From positions 1 through 64,000 of the forward strand of contig NZ_JAPNLK010000022.1 of NCBI RefSeq assembly GCF_026627505.1: a DNA stretch of 64,000 bases. Direction: 5' to 3'. Source of the stretch: Streptomyces sp. H27-H5 (GTDB lineage Bacteria; Actinomycetota; Actinomycetes; Streptomycetales; Streptomycetaceae). The position numbers were made by a program, and so were the translations under genes. Shown here piece by piece: positions 47,964-55,625 of this stretch (its first letter is position 1; each line of letters starts with the position of its first letter). A model generated the notes under the pieces. That model had not been told where the DNA came from. It saw only the letters and a list, made by a program, of their open reading frames with translations, and searched no databases.

Positions 47964-49274
47964 ATGGACACGATGACGACCGCGACCGCGGCCGGCACGG
48001 GAACCGCCGGTACGAACGGGGCGGCGACGTCGGTGGAGGGGGAGGAACCGGCGCCGACCACGCCCGTGTCCGCCGCGCCGGCAGAGCCCGCCGCGCAGGA
48101 AGCGGGGGAGGCGGGGACGCGGGTCCCGCAGGCGCAGGTCCCGGACCAGGCGCCCGCGAACGTGCGCCCGGCGCTCTGGGGTCGGGTCGAGCAGCAGGAC
48201 TTCCGCAGCCGGGTGCGCGGCACCCTGCTCGGCGCCGCCATCGGGGACGCGCTCGGCGCGCCCGTCGCCGGTCTCTCCCTCGACGGCATCCGCGAGGCGT
48301 ACGGCCTGGCGGGGCTGACCGAACTCGCCCCCGCCTACGGCCGTCGGGGCACGGTCACCGCGTCCACCCAGCTCACGCTGTTCACCGTGGACGGCCTGAT
48401 ACGGGCCCACGTGCGCCGGGACACCGGCGGCTGGCACCCGCCGACCGACGTCCACCGGGCCTACCTGCGCTGGGCCGCGACCCAGCACGACTGGGGGCCC
48501 GACGAGCGGCGCAAGGACAACGGCTGGCTCGCGCAGGAGGAGTGGCTCTACGCCCGCCGCGGCCCGGACCGGGCCTGCATGACCGGCTTCGCCGACGAGA
48601 CGCTCGGCACCCTGGAACAGCCGAAGAATCCCACCGCCCGGGACGCGGCGGCGACCGTCCGCTCGGCCCCCTTCGGTCTGCTGGTCGGCTGGGAACCGGC
48701 GCTCGTGCTGCAACTCGCCGTGGAGTGCGCGGCGCAGAGCCACGGGCACCCCACCGCGTTCCTGTCGGCCGGGGCGCTCGCCGTGATCGTCCACGGGCTG
48801 ACCCGGGGCGAGTCCCTCGACGCCGCGATCCAGCGGGCCCTGGGCCTGCTGGGCGCCCGCGCCCAACACCAGCCGGTCACGGACGCCCTCCAGCGGGCCG
48901 TCTCGGCCGTCACCCTGGGCGAACCCAGCCCCAAGATGGTCGAGTCGCTGTCCCCGGGCGACGGCCGCGACGCGGAGGACGCGTTGGCCGTGGCCGTGTA
49001 CTGCGCCCTGGTGGCCGAGGACGTCCCGCACGGGCTGCGCCTCGCCGTCAACCACGGCGGGGACTCCACCGCCACCGGCGCCCTGTGCGGCGCGCTGTTG
49101 GGCGCCCTGCACGGGGAGACCGCCCTGCCGGCGGCCTGGTTGGCCGACCTGGAGGGGCGGTCCACGATGCTGGAGCTCTCCGACGACTTCGCCCTGGAGA
49201 TGACGCAGGGGCCCGCCCTGCACGGCCCCTCGGTCTCGGCTCCCGGCTGGCTGGCCCGCTACCCGCGCGGCTGA
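47964..49274 (+). CDS. ADP-ribosylglycohydrolase-fold protein with altered metal sites
   Basis: This is a 436-residue protein: about 80 Ala/Thr/Pro-rich residues, then the all-helical DraG/ARH fold from VRGTLLGAAIGDALGAPVAG to the late LAVNHGGDSTATGALCGALL. Active members bind two magnesium ions through a TDDTxM motif and a GD(S/T)D(S/T)TG motif. Here the first reads TASTQLTLF and the second GGDSTATG, so most ligands are lost. It probably no longer removes ADP-ribose and may bind it or a related ligand. ATG at 47964 follows GGGGGA. Confidence 0.85.
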   Translation: MDTMTTATAAGTGTAGTNGAATSVEGEEPAPTTPVSAAPAEPAAQEAGEAGTRVPQAQVPDQAPANVRPALWGRVEQQDFRSRVRGTLLGAAIGDALGAPVAGLSLDGIREAYGLAGLTELAPAYGRRGTVTASTQLTLFTVDGLIRAHVRRDTGGWHPPTDVHRAYLRWAATQHDWGPDERRKDNGWLAQEEWLYARRGPDRACMTGFADETLGTLEQPKNPTARDAAATVRSAPFGLLVGWEPALVLQLAVECAAQSHGHPTAFLSAGALAVIVHGLTRGESLDAAIQRALGLLGARAQHQPVTDALQRAVSAVTLGEPSPKMVESLSPGDGRDAEDALAVAVYCALVAEDVPHGLRLAVNHGGDSTATGALCGALLGALHGETALPAAWLADLEGRSTMLELSDDFALEMTQGPALHGPSVSAPGWLARYPRG

Positions 49275-49364
49275 CCGGCGCCTCCGGCGGGACCCGGGGC
49301 CGGGGCCGGACCGTGGGTCGGGTCGGGCCCGGGACCGACGGACGGGACCCGGACCCGCGCCCCG

Positions 49365-49663
49365 TCAGGTCCGGGGGCGCGGCTCGATCCACAGGGCCTC
49401 GGCCACCGCGCACAGGTCACCGTCCGCCGTGGTCAGCGCGGTGCCCGCCGTGTACTTGCGGCCCTCCCCACCGAGCAGCCAGGCGTACGAGATCAGGCCC
49501 GCGCCCCCGACCGGCACGGGCCGCAGCAGGCGGGCCGTCAGGGCCGCCGTGACCGCGCCGGCCGGCCGGTGGGCGAGCAGGCGAGCGGGCGGCCCGCCGC
49601 GTTGCCGGGGCAGTCCAGCGCGCCCCACACGAGTTCGGGCGGCAACATCCCGTCCTCGCCCAT
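49365..49663 (-). pseudogene. Thioesterase-family (hotdog) protein remnant
   Basis: Two frames hold pieces of one protein. Upstream: MGEDGMLPPELVWGALDCPG (49663 down to about 49600). Downstream: RPAGAVTAALTARLLRPVPV to WIEPRPRT (to 49365), in another frame. Both match the second half of streptomycete acyl-CoA-thioesterase-like proteins of about 200 residues. The first half is absent and there is a frameshift, probably with a small deletion, near 49575-49600. It cannot make an active enzyme. Confidence 0.65.
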
Positions 49664-49774
49664 GTCGTCACCCCGTCGTGTCGAACCACGTGTCGAACCA
49701 CTGTGTCGAACGTCTGCCACCCGCACGCCGAACCCCGTACGTTGGCCGCCCCACGTCTCGGAGGTGCCTCAGCC

Positions 49775-50635
49775 ATGCGGATCGCCGTCACCATCTTCCT
49801 CACCGACCTCACCGTCTCCCCCACCGGCCTCGCCCGTGCCTTGGAGGAGCGCGGGTTCTCCGGGCTCTACCTGCCCGAGCACACCCACATCCCGGTGAGT
49901 CGGGCCACGCCGGCGCCCATGGGCGGGGACCTCCCGGAGGAGTACGGGCGCACCCTCGACCCGTTCGTGGCCCTCGGCCAGGCCTCGGCCGTGACGGAGC
50001 GCCTCGACCTCGGCACCGGCATCACCCTGGTGACCCAGCACGATCCGATCGCCCTCGCGAAGCAGGTCGCGACGCTGGACCACCTGTGCGGCGGCCGGTT
50101 CACGCTCGGGATCGGCTACGGCTGGAACGTCGAGGAGGCCGCCGACCACGGCGTCGAGTGGTCCGGGCGGCGCGAACTGGTGCGGGACCGGATGGCGTTG
50201 ATGCGGGCCCTGTGGGCTCCGGAACCCACCGCGTACGAGGGCGTGTACGGCTCCGTGCAGGCCAGCCGGGCGTACCCCAAGCCGGTGCGGCCCGCGCGTG
50301 ACCTCGGTCCCGGGCGCACCCTCCACGGCCCCCGCACCCTGATCGGCGGCGCGGCCGGCCCGAAGCTGTTCGCGGCCGTCGCCGACCACTCGGACGGCTG
50401 GCTCCCGATCGGTGGCGGCGGCCTGAGCGAGTCCGTCCCGGTGCTGCGGCAGGTGTGGGAGGACGCGGGCCGCGACCCGAAGGACCTCCAGGTGGTCCCG
50501 TACGCGGTCCGCCCGAACGCGGGCAAGCTCGCGTACTACGAGAGCCTCGGGATCGAGGAGGTGGTGCTGCAACTCCCGTCGGCGGGGGAGGCCGAAGTGC
50601 TGTCCACCCTGGACGAGTTCGCCCCGTACCTCTGA
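49775..50635 (+). CDS. LLM-class flavin/F420-dependent oxidoreductase
   Basis: This is a 286-residue luciferase-like TIM-barrel enzyme. Typical segments are ALEERGFSGLYLPEHTHIP near the start, LGTGITLVTQHDPIALAKQ, and GRFTLGIGYGWNVEEAADHG. In actinobacteria this subgroup generally uses reduced F420, which fits fbiC nearby, but FMN use cannot be excluded. The substrate is unknown. ATG at 49775 is preceded by GGAGG at about 12 bases. Confidence 0.9.
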   Translation: MRIAVTIFLTDLTVSPTGLARALEERGFSGLYLPEHTHIPVSRATPAPMGGDLPEEYGRTLDPFVALGQASAVTERLDLGTGITLVTQHDPIALAKQVATLDHLCGGRFTLGIGYGWNVEEAADHGVEWSGRRELVRDRMALMRALWAPEPTAYEGVYGSVQASRAYPKPVRPARDLGPGRTLHGPRTLIGGAAGPKLFAAVADHSDGWLPIGGGGLSESVPVLRQVWEDAGRDPKDLQVVPYAVRPNAGKLAYYESLGIEEVVLQLPSAGEAEVLSTLDEFAPYL

Positions 50636-50743
50636 CCGGCCCGCCGTGCCCCTGACCGGCCCGCCTCCCCGGCGCGGGGACGGGGGACCCCTGGTACGTT
50701 GACGCGTTCGACCGATCGGGTCGCGTCCACCGGGGGATCACTC

Positions 50744-51295
50744 ATGCACACGAACCAGCGCGTCCGCCTCGTCGCCGCCGGCGCGGCGACCGCCCTCGCG
50801 CTCACGCTCACCGGCTGTGGCGGCGGCGGTGCGGACAAGGGCGACGACGCGAAGCGGGAGCAGTCGAAGTCCCCGGCGCCCGCATCCGGCTCCCCGGCGG
50901 CCTCGGGCTCACCTTCGAGCCCGGCCGCCGGATCCACGGCCGGGGGCACGGGCAAGGACTCGGCGGCCGGCAGCCTGGACGGGGCCTGGATCGCCTCGGC
51001 CACGCCGGGCATGGGCGTCGTCTTCACCGTCAACGGCAAGTCGGCCTTCCTGTCGGAGTCCGCGACCGGCATCGTCTGCGAGGGCTCCGCCACCGGCGCG
51101 ACCATCGACCTGGCGTGCCCGGCGGGCAGCAAGCGGACGAAGGGGCGGGTGGAGTCCGTGGACGCCAAGAAGCTGAAGGTCGCCTGGGCCGGCGGGGCGA
51201 CGGAGACCTTCGACCGGTACGCGTCGGACCGCTTCCCGACCGCCCTCCCGACCGACCTCCCGACCGACCTGCCGAAGCTTCCGCCCACGCCGTAG
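50744..51295 (+). CDS. Lipoprotein with a small beta-rich domain
   Basis: This 183-residue protein has a lipoprotein signal peptide with lipobox LTGC (Cys about residue 24). A Ser/Pro/Ala/Gly stalk follows to about residue 75, then a compact domain starting LDGAWIASATPGMGVVF, and a tail with repeated PTDLP. The domain resembles small beta-barrels that hold a metabolite, but I cannot name a family. Confidence 0.8.
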   Translation: MHTNQRVRLVAAGAATALALTLTGCGGGGADKGDDAKREQSKSPAPASGSPAASGSPSSPAAGSTAGGTGKDSAAGSLDGAWIASATPGMGVVFTVNGKSAFLSESATGIVCEGSATGATIDLACPAGSKRTKGRVESVDAKKLKVAWAGGATETFDRYASDRFPTALPTDLPTDLPKLPPTP

Positions 51296-51399
51296 CCCGC
51301 GCCCGGGGGCCGCCGTCAGGCCCCGTCGGAGCCTCCCCCCCTCGCGAAGGGCGCTGCCGGAGGCCGTCGCCGCGTCCGACGCGCCCCCGCCCGCCCGGC

Positions 51400-51915
51400 T
51401 CAGACGCCGGTCTGGCCGTCGAGGAGTTCGCGGAGGATGTCGAGGTGGCCGTTGTGGCGGGAGGTCTCCTCGATGAGGTGGAGGAGGATCCAGCGGAGGT
51501 CCACGTGGCGGCCGTCCCGGATGGGACGGACCGCCTTCGCGTCCAGGTCGTGCTCGGCCAGCAGGGCGCGGTAGCGGGCGCTCTGTTCCTCGTACTCGGC
51601 GAGGAGGCGGGGCAGCGGGACGTCGAGCGACTGCCGCATCTCGGGGTCGGGGTCCTCCTCGGTCAACTCGGCGAAGGGCCCGACGACCTCCTCGCCGAGG
51701 AACACGACCTGGATCCAGTGGTACTCGACCCACCGGATGTGGCCGATCAGTCCGCAGAACGTCATCAGGGGCGAGCCGGGGAGCGGCGCCTTGCGGGCGT
51801 CCTCCGCGGAGAGCCCCTCGCACTTGGCGCGGGCCGTGTCGCGGGCGTATTCGAGGAAGGTGGTCAGCTGCGTACGCTCGTCCCAGGCGGGGGGCGTATC
51901 GGTTCGTCGTGTCAT
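51400..51915 (-). CDS. DinB/DUF664-family protein
   Basis: This 171-residue four-helix-bundle protein has a DinB-type fold. The putative metal-binding histidines lie in LMTFCGLIGHIRWVEYHW and in ILLHLIEETSRHNGHLDILR. Actinobacterial relatives act as mycothiol-dependent transferases or have unknown functions. A single-gene unit, convergent with the lipoprotein gene. Confidence 0.88.
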   Translation of the reverse strand: MTRRTDTPPAWDERTQLTTFLEYARDTARAKCEGLSAEDARKAPLPGSPLMTFCGLIGHIRWVEYHWIQVVFLGEEVVGPFAELTEEDPDPEMRQSLDVPLPRLLAEYEEQSARYRALLAEHDLDAKAVRPIRDGRHVDLRWILLHLIEETSRHNGHLDILRELLDGQTGV

Positions 51916-51969
51916 CGCGGGCAGTGTCGTACGGCGGGCAACCCGTGTCGAACGAATTAGCGGAACGGA

Positions 51970-52410
51970 TCAGGGGGCGGCGGATGTCGGCGTGACGAGT
52001 TCCGCCCACACCGTCTTGCCGACCGTCCTCGACACGACCCCCCAGTCGTGGGCGACGGCCGCGACGAGCCGCAGACCGTGACCGCCTTCCGCATGGTGCA
52101 CGTACGGGCTCACGGCCGGCCGGCCGCCGGCCCGCGCGTCGGACACCTCGATGCGGAGCACCCCTTCGAGCAGGGCCATCCGCAGCTCGAAGTCCCGCCC
52201 GGGGACCCGGCCGTGGGTGACGGCGTTCCCGGCGAGTTCGGCGACGAGCAGCGCGGCGTCGTCGGACAGTTCGGAGCGGTGGGGGATGCCCCAGTCGTGC
52301 AGCGTCAGCAGGGCGAACCGGCGGCCGAGGCGGGCGCCGCGAGGGGTCGAGCTGAAACGCTGAGTGAACACACGTACGAGGTGGCCGGCGGACCCGGCGG
52401 GTGCGGTCAT
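51970..52410 (-). CDS. Anti-sigma-factor-type ATP-binding protein (RsbW-like)
   Basis: This 146-residue HATPase_c protein has the N box in LLVAELAGNAVTHGRV and the G box in EGGHGLRLVAAVAHDWG. It keeps ATP-binding residues of the histidine-kinase-like family whose members bind sigma factors or anti-anti-sigma factors. ATG at 52410 was taken rather than TTG at 52449. It is divergent from the XRE/DUF397 pair, the arrangement known around whiJ-type loci. Confidence 0.88.
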   Translation of the reverse strand: MTAPAGSAGHLVRVFTQRFSSTPRGARLGRRFALLTLHDWGIPHRSELSDDAALLVAELAGNAVTHGRVPGRDFELRMALLEGVLRIEVSDARAGGRPAVSPYVHHAEGGHGLRLVAAVAHDWGVVSRTVGKTVWAELVTPTSAAP

Positions 52411-52537
52411 GAGATCAACGTCCCGTGCGGGCAAGGGGGTTCCCAGCAATCCGACCGCTACTTTTCATCTGTACGAGTCCACGCGCTGGACAGGCGCGGT
52501 CACCGTCGGTGAGCCTGATGGCCGGGAGGTGACCTCC

Positions 52538-53374
52538 ATGGCGAGTGTCGACGACAACGGTGAAAGCGGTCCCGAGCCGGACGGCGACCTGCGCCACTTC
52601 GGCGAGACGGTCAAGGCCTTCCGCAAACGCGCGGGCCTGACGCAGGAACAGTTGCACCCCCTGATCCGCTACTCGGTGCAGTACATCGGCTCGGTGGAGC
52701 AGGGCCGCCGCCACCCGTCCACGAAGTTCGTGGAGAAGGCGGAGGAGGTGCTGGACGCCTTCGGCGTCATCCGGCTCGCGGCGAAGCAGTTGCAGCGCAG
52801 GCGGGGGCTGGCGTCGTGGTTCCGCCGGTGGGCGGAGCACGAGGACGGCGCGATCGCCCTCAACACGTACGAATGCCGGGCCGTCCCGGGCCTGTTGCAG
52901 CCCGAGCCGTACGCGCGGGCCCTCTTCGAGACGGTGCCGCCGCTGCCCACCGCGAGCGACCTGGAAGCGCGGATGGTGGCGCGGTCGGAGCGACAGAAGC
53001 TGCTGCTGCGCGTCCCGTACATCATGTTCAGCTTCATCGTCGAGCAGAGCCTGATCGAGCGGCAGACGGGCGGGAAGGAGGTCACCCGCGAGCTGATCGG
53101 CCACCTGCTGGAGTGCTCGCTGCTGCCGAACGTGGACATCCAGATCATGCCGCTCGTCCAGCCGGTGCACGCGGGCGCCGACGGGCCCTTCCGGCTCCTC
53201 GAAACCTGGGAACACGAGTGGCTGGGGTACAGCGAGGGACAGAAGACGGGCCATGTGATCACCGACCCCAAAGCCGTCAGCGTCCTTCACCAGCGGTATG
53301 CCAAACTTCGCATCCAGGCCCTCAATCCGGCTGACAGCGCGGGCCTGTTGATGCGAATGCGAGGTTCTCTGTGA
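52538..53374 (+). CDS. WhiJ-type XRE regulator (HTH plus DUF5753)
   Basis: This 278-residue protein has an N-terminal helix-turn-helix (about 22-80: TVKAFRKRAGLTQEQL, then YSVQYIGSVEQGRRHPS) and the DUF5753 domain (about 95-275) with ECRAVPGLLQPEPYARALF and the late block GHVITDPKAVSVLHQRYAKL. Relatives such as WhiJ and BldB-linked regulators control development and antibiotic production together with a DUF397 partner. The ribosome site is GGGAGGTGA. It overlaps the next gene by 4 bp. Confidence 0.93.
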   Translation: MASVDDNGESGPEPDGDLRHFGETVKAFRKRAGLTQEQLHPLIRYSVQYIGSVEQGRRHPSTKFVEKAEEVLDAFGVIRLAAKQLQRRRGLASWFRRWAEHEDGAIALNTYECRAVPGLLQPEPYARALFETVPPLPTASDLEARMVARSERQKLLLRVPYIMFSFIVEQSLIERQTGGKEVTRELIGHLLECSLLPNVDIQIMPLVQPVHAGADGPFRLLETWEHEWLGYSEGQKTGHVITDPKAVSVLHQRYAKLRIQALNPADSAGLLMRMRGSL

Positions 53375-53613
53375 ACGGCTCCGAGTTGCGGTGGTTCAAG
53401 AGCAGCTACAGCAGTGGCGACGGGGACAACTGCGTCGAGGTCGCCCTCTCCTGGCACAAGTCCACCTACAGCGGCAGCGAAGGCGACGACTGCGTCGAGG
53501 TCGCCGCCTGCGCCGACACCGTGCACGTCCGGGACTCCAAGGTCGCCGCCGGTCCCCAGCTCGCCGTCGCGCCCGCCGTGTGGACGGCGTTCCTCGGCGG
53601 CGTCACCGGCTAG
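53371..53613 (+). CDS. DUF397 protein with a duplicated front half
   Basis: This 80-residue partner of the WhiJ-type regulator starts at a GTG overlapping the regulator's stop. Residues 7-26 (RWFKSSYSSGDGDNCVEVAL) are repeated as SWHKSTYSGSEGDDCVEVA at 27-45, followed by the normal second half (VHVRDSKVAAGPQLAV). A standard DUF397 protein has one such unit, so the front half has been duplicated. It is expected to bind or antagonise the upstream regulator. Confidence 0.9.
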   Translation: MNGSELRWFKSSYSSGDGDNCVEVALSWHKSTYSGSEGDDCVEVAACADTVHVRDSKVAAGPQLAVAPAVWTAFLGGVTG

Positions 53614-53625
53614 CGCTCCGTACGA

Positions 53626-53961
53626 CTACGGCGGGGGTATCGGTCCCGGCGCGGTCACGCCGATCGCCGGACGCCAGAAGCGCCCGTCAGGCAGGGCCTG
53701 ACGGGCGCCGAGGAAGTAGTCCGCGTCGCGCTGGAAACCGAGACCCGGGACGATGCGCCGCAGGTGGGGCCATATGCCGGGCACCACCCGGTACTCCCCC
53801 GTCACCATCCACGGATCGTCGCCCAGCACGAACAGGTGCCGGACCACGAGGAACTGTTCCCGCGAGAGCGAGCAGGACTCGACCATCTCCTCGTCCGGCC
53901 CGAAGCCGGTCAGGTCCCAGACGAGATTGTGCCCGTCGGCGAATGGATAGTCGCTGCTCAC
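53626..53961 (-). CDS. Small protein of unknown function
   Basis: This 111-residue soluble protein starts at GTG, with SSDYPFADGHNLVWDLTGFG, an acidic middle and a Trp-rich stretch (GIWPHLRRIVPGLGFQRD). Coding signal is good and the gene fits neatly between two plus-strand genes with a 12-bp gap to the DUF397 stop. I do not recognise a family. Confidence 0.65.
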   Translation of the reverse strand: MSSDYPFADGHNLVWDLTGFGPDEEMVESCSLSREQFLVVRHLFVLGDDPWMVTGEYRVVPGIWPHLRRIVPGLGFQRDADYFLGARQALPDGRFWRPAIGVTAPGPIPPP

Positions 53962-54110
53962 CGCCTCACGCTAGGGCGGGCCCCCGACCGCCCGCACCTG
54001 CTTTTCACCGCCGCTTCACGTGATCGTCTCGCCGGGCGCGGGCTCCGGCGGTCGGCAGCGCGGGACAAAGCACGTGCAGCGGGCACGCATATCGGCGTAT
54101 CGTCCCCCGC

Positions 54111-54629
54111 ATGGACCCGCTCACCGAGAAACAGATCCGTGGCTCCTTCGTGAACTGCACGAAGGGCGAGGCCTCCCGCCTCCGGCTGCCGCTGGACTTC
54201 GGCGACCTGCCCTGGGAGGACCTGGACTTCCTCGGCTGGGTGGACCCGGGTGCCCCGCTGCGCGCCCACCTCGTGCGGACCGGCCCCGACGGCGTGCCCG
54301 TGGGCATCACCCTGCGCGTGCCCGCGTCGAACGGCGCCAGTGCCCTGAAGTCCAGCATCTGCATGGTCTGCCTGACCGGGCACGCCTCGTCCGACGTGGC
54401 GCTGCTGTCCGCTCCCCTCGCCGGGGCCCGCGGCCGGGAGGGCAACACCGTCGGCATCTACCTGTGCGCCGACCTGGCCTGCTCGCTGTACCTGCGGGGC
54501 AAGCGGCGGTCCAAGCGGGCGACGGGGGCCTACGTGGAGACCCTGAGCCTGGAGGAGCGGATCGAGCGGGCGCTCGGGAACCTCGACGCGTTCACGGCGA
54601 AGGTCACCGGCGCGCGCGTGGGCGCCTGA
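54111..54629 (+). CDS. FBP-type (FusB-like) treble-clef zinc-finger protein
   Basis: This 172-residue protein has an N-terminal helical part (LTEKQIRGSFVNCTKGEASR), followed by the FBP domain with zinc ligands in SSICMVCLTG and YLCADLACSLYLRGKR. The family includes FusB, which binds elongation factor G and frees stalled ribosomes from fusidic acid. Chromosomal actinobacterial copies are common and their role is not settled. Confidence 0.88.
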   Translation: MDPLTEKQIRGSFVNCTKGEASRLRLPLDFGDLPWEDLDFLGWVDPGAPLRAHLVRTGPDGVPVGITLRVPASNGASALKSSICMVCLTGHASSDVALLSAPLAGARGREGNTVGIYLCADLACSLYLRGKRRSKRATGAYVETLSLEERIERALGNLDAFTAKVTGARVGA

Positions 54630-54762
54630 GCGCTCCGCGCACGGCCCGGCCGGCAGTCGTCTGCCCACCCCATCCGCCCGCCCGGCCACCCGTCCGCCCC
54701 CATCTGACGGATCTCCCCGCGCGATCCGGCTCCCCGGCGCACGGCGGCGTACCCTGCCCCGC

Positions 54763-55161
54763 ATGATCGATTCACGTACGCACGTTCGTGTCGCCCGCCC
54801 CTCGCTCGACCTGGAGGCCGCCGAGCGGTTCTACGTGGACGGGCTCGGCCTGGACGTCCTGTGGCGCACCAGCGGTCACGTGTCGGGGGAGCACGATCTG
54901 GTGATGGTCGGACTCCCCGGGGGCGGTTGGCACTTCGAGCTGACGCACGACCCGGAGGACCCGATCGCGCCGTCCCCGACGGTCGACGACCTGTTCGTCG
55001 TCTACCTCGGCCGGGAGCCCGAGCCGGCCCTCGTCCAGCGCCTGATCGAGCACGGCGGCACCCGCGTCTCCTCGCACAACCCCTACTGGGACGAGCACGG
55101 GGTCACGGTCGCCGACCCCGACGGCTACCGCCTGGTGCTCTGCTCCCGCGCCTGGGGCTGA
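54763..55161 (+). CDS. VOC-family (glyoxalase-like) protein
   Basis: This is a 132-residue two-module VOC fold: RPSLDLEAAERFYVDGLGL opens the first beta-alpha-beta-beta-beta unit, and HNPYWDEHGVTVADPDGYRLVLC closes the second with the usual metal Glu region replaced by Asp/Tyr. A His in GGWHFELTH may be a metal ligand. The substrate is unknown. Confidence 0.88.
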   Translation: MIDSRTHVRVARPSLDLEAAERFYVDGLGLDVLWRTSGHVSGEHDLVMVGLPGGGWHFELTHDPEDPIAPSPTVDDLFVVYLGREPEPALVQRLIEHGGTRVSSHNPYWDEHGVTVADPDGYRLVLCSRAWG

Positions 55162-55176
55162 GGCACGCCCCGGGGG

Positions 55177-55473
55177 TCAGCCGACGCCGGGGGCCTTCGG
55201 CAGGCCGGCGGTCAGGGCCGTGCCGGCTCCGGAGAGGGAGGCGTCGGTGGCCTTGGTGGCGCTGCCGGCCGCCGAGGCGGTGACGTTGACCGCCGTCTTG
55301 GCGTCGGTGACGGTCTGCGCGGGGTGGTCGGCGATCTCCACCACCCGCTTGGTGATCGGGGTGTCCCCCTGGACGACCGGTCCGTCGGCGTGCGCGACGG
55401 CCGGGGTGAGGGCGAGGGCGGCGCCGCCGGAAAGAACCAGGGCGGCGAGATTGCGCTTCATGGTCTTCTTCAT
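55177..55473 (-). CDS. Small secreted protein
   Basis: This 98-residue protein has a clear signal peptide (MKKTMKRNLAALVLSGGAAL, cleavage at AHA-D about residue 29). The mature part is Ala/Thr-rich with no Cys. The start may be ATG 55473 or ATG 55461. Such small exported proteins are frequent in Streptomyces and mostly unassigned. Confidence 0.7.
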   Translation of the reverse strand: MKKTMKRNLAALVLSGGAALALTPAVAHADGPVVQGDTPITKRVVEIADHPAQTVTDAKTAVNVTASAAGSATKATDASLSGAGTALTAGLPKAPGVG

Positions 55474-55543
55474 GGCCGGAACAACGACGCCGCTCGGCCG
55501 GGGTCACCGCGGCTCGCCGCTCGCGGGGGCCGGCGGACGCCGA

Positions 55544-55576
55544 GGGCCCCGGACCGTGGGGAACGATCCGGGGCCC
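55544..55576 (-). terminator. Hairpin terminator after the APC permease gene
   Basis: A perfect 10-bp stem (55544-55553 with 55567-55576) and a 13-base loop lie 50 bp past the stop at 55626. Confidence 0.65.
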
Positions 55577-55625
55577 CGGGGATGACACGGCGGCGTGGCG
55601 GGGCGGGCCGCGGGGCCCGCCGGGG

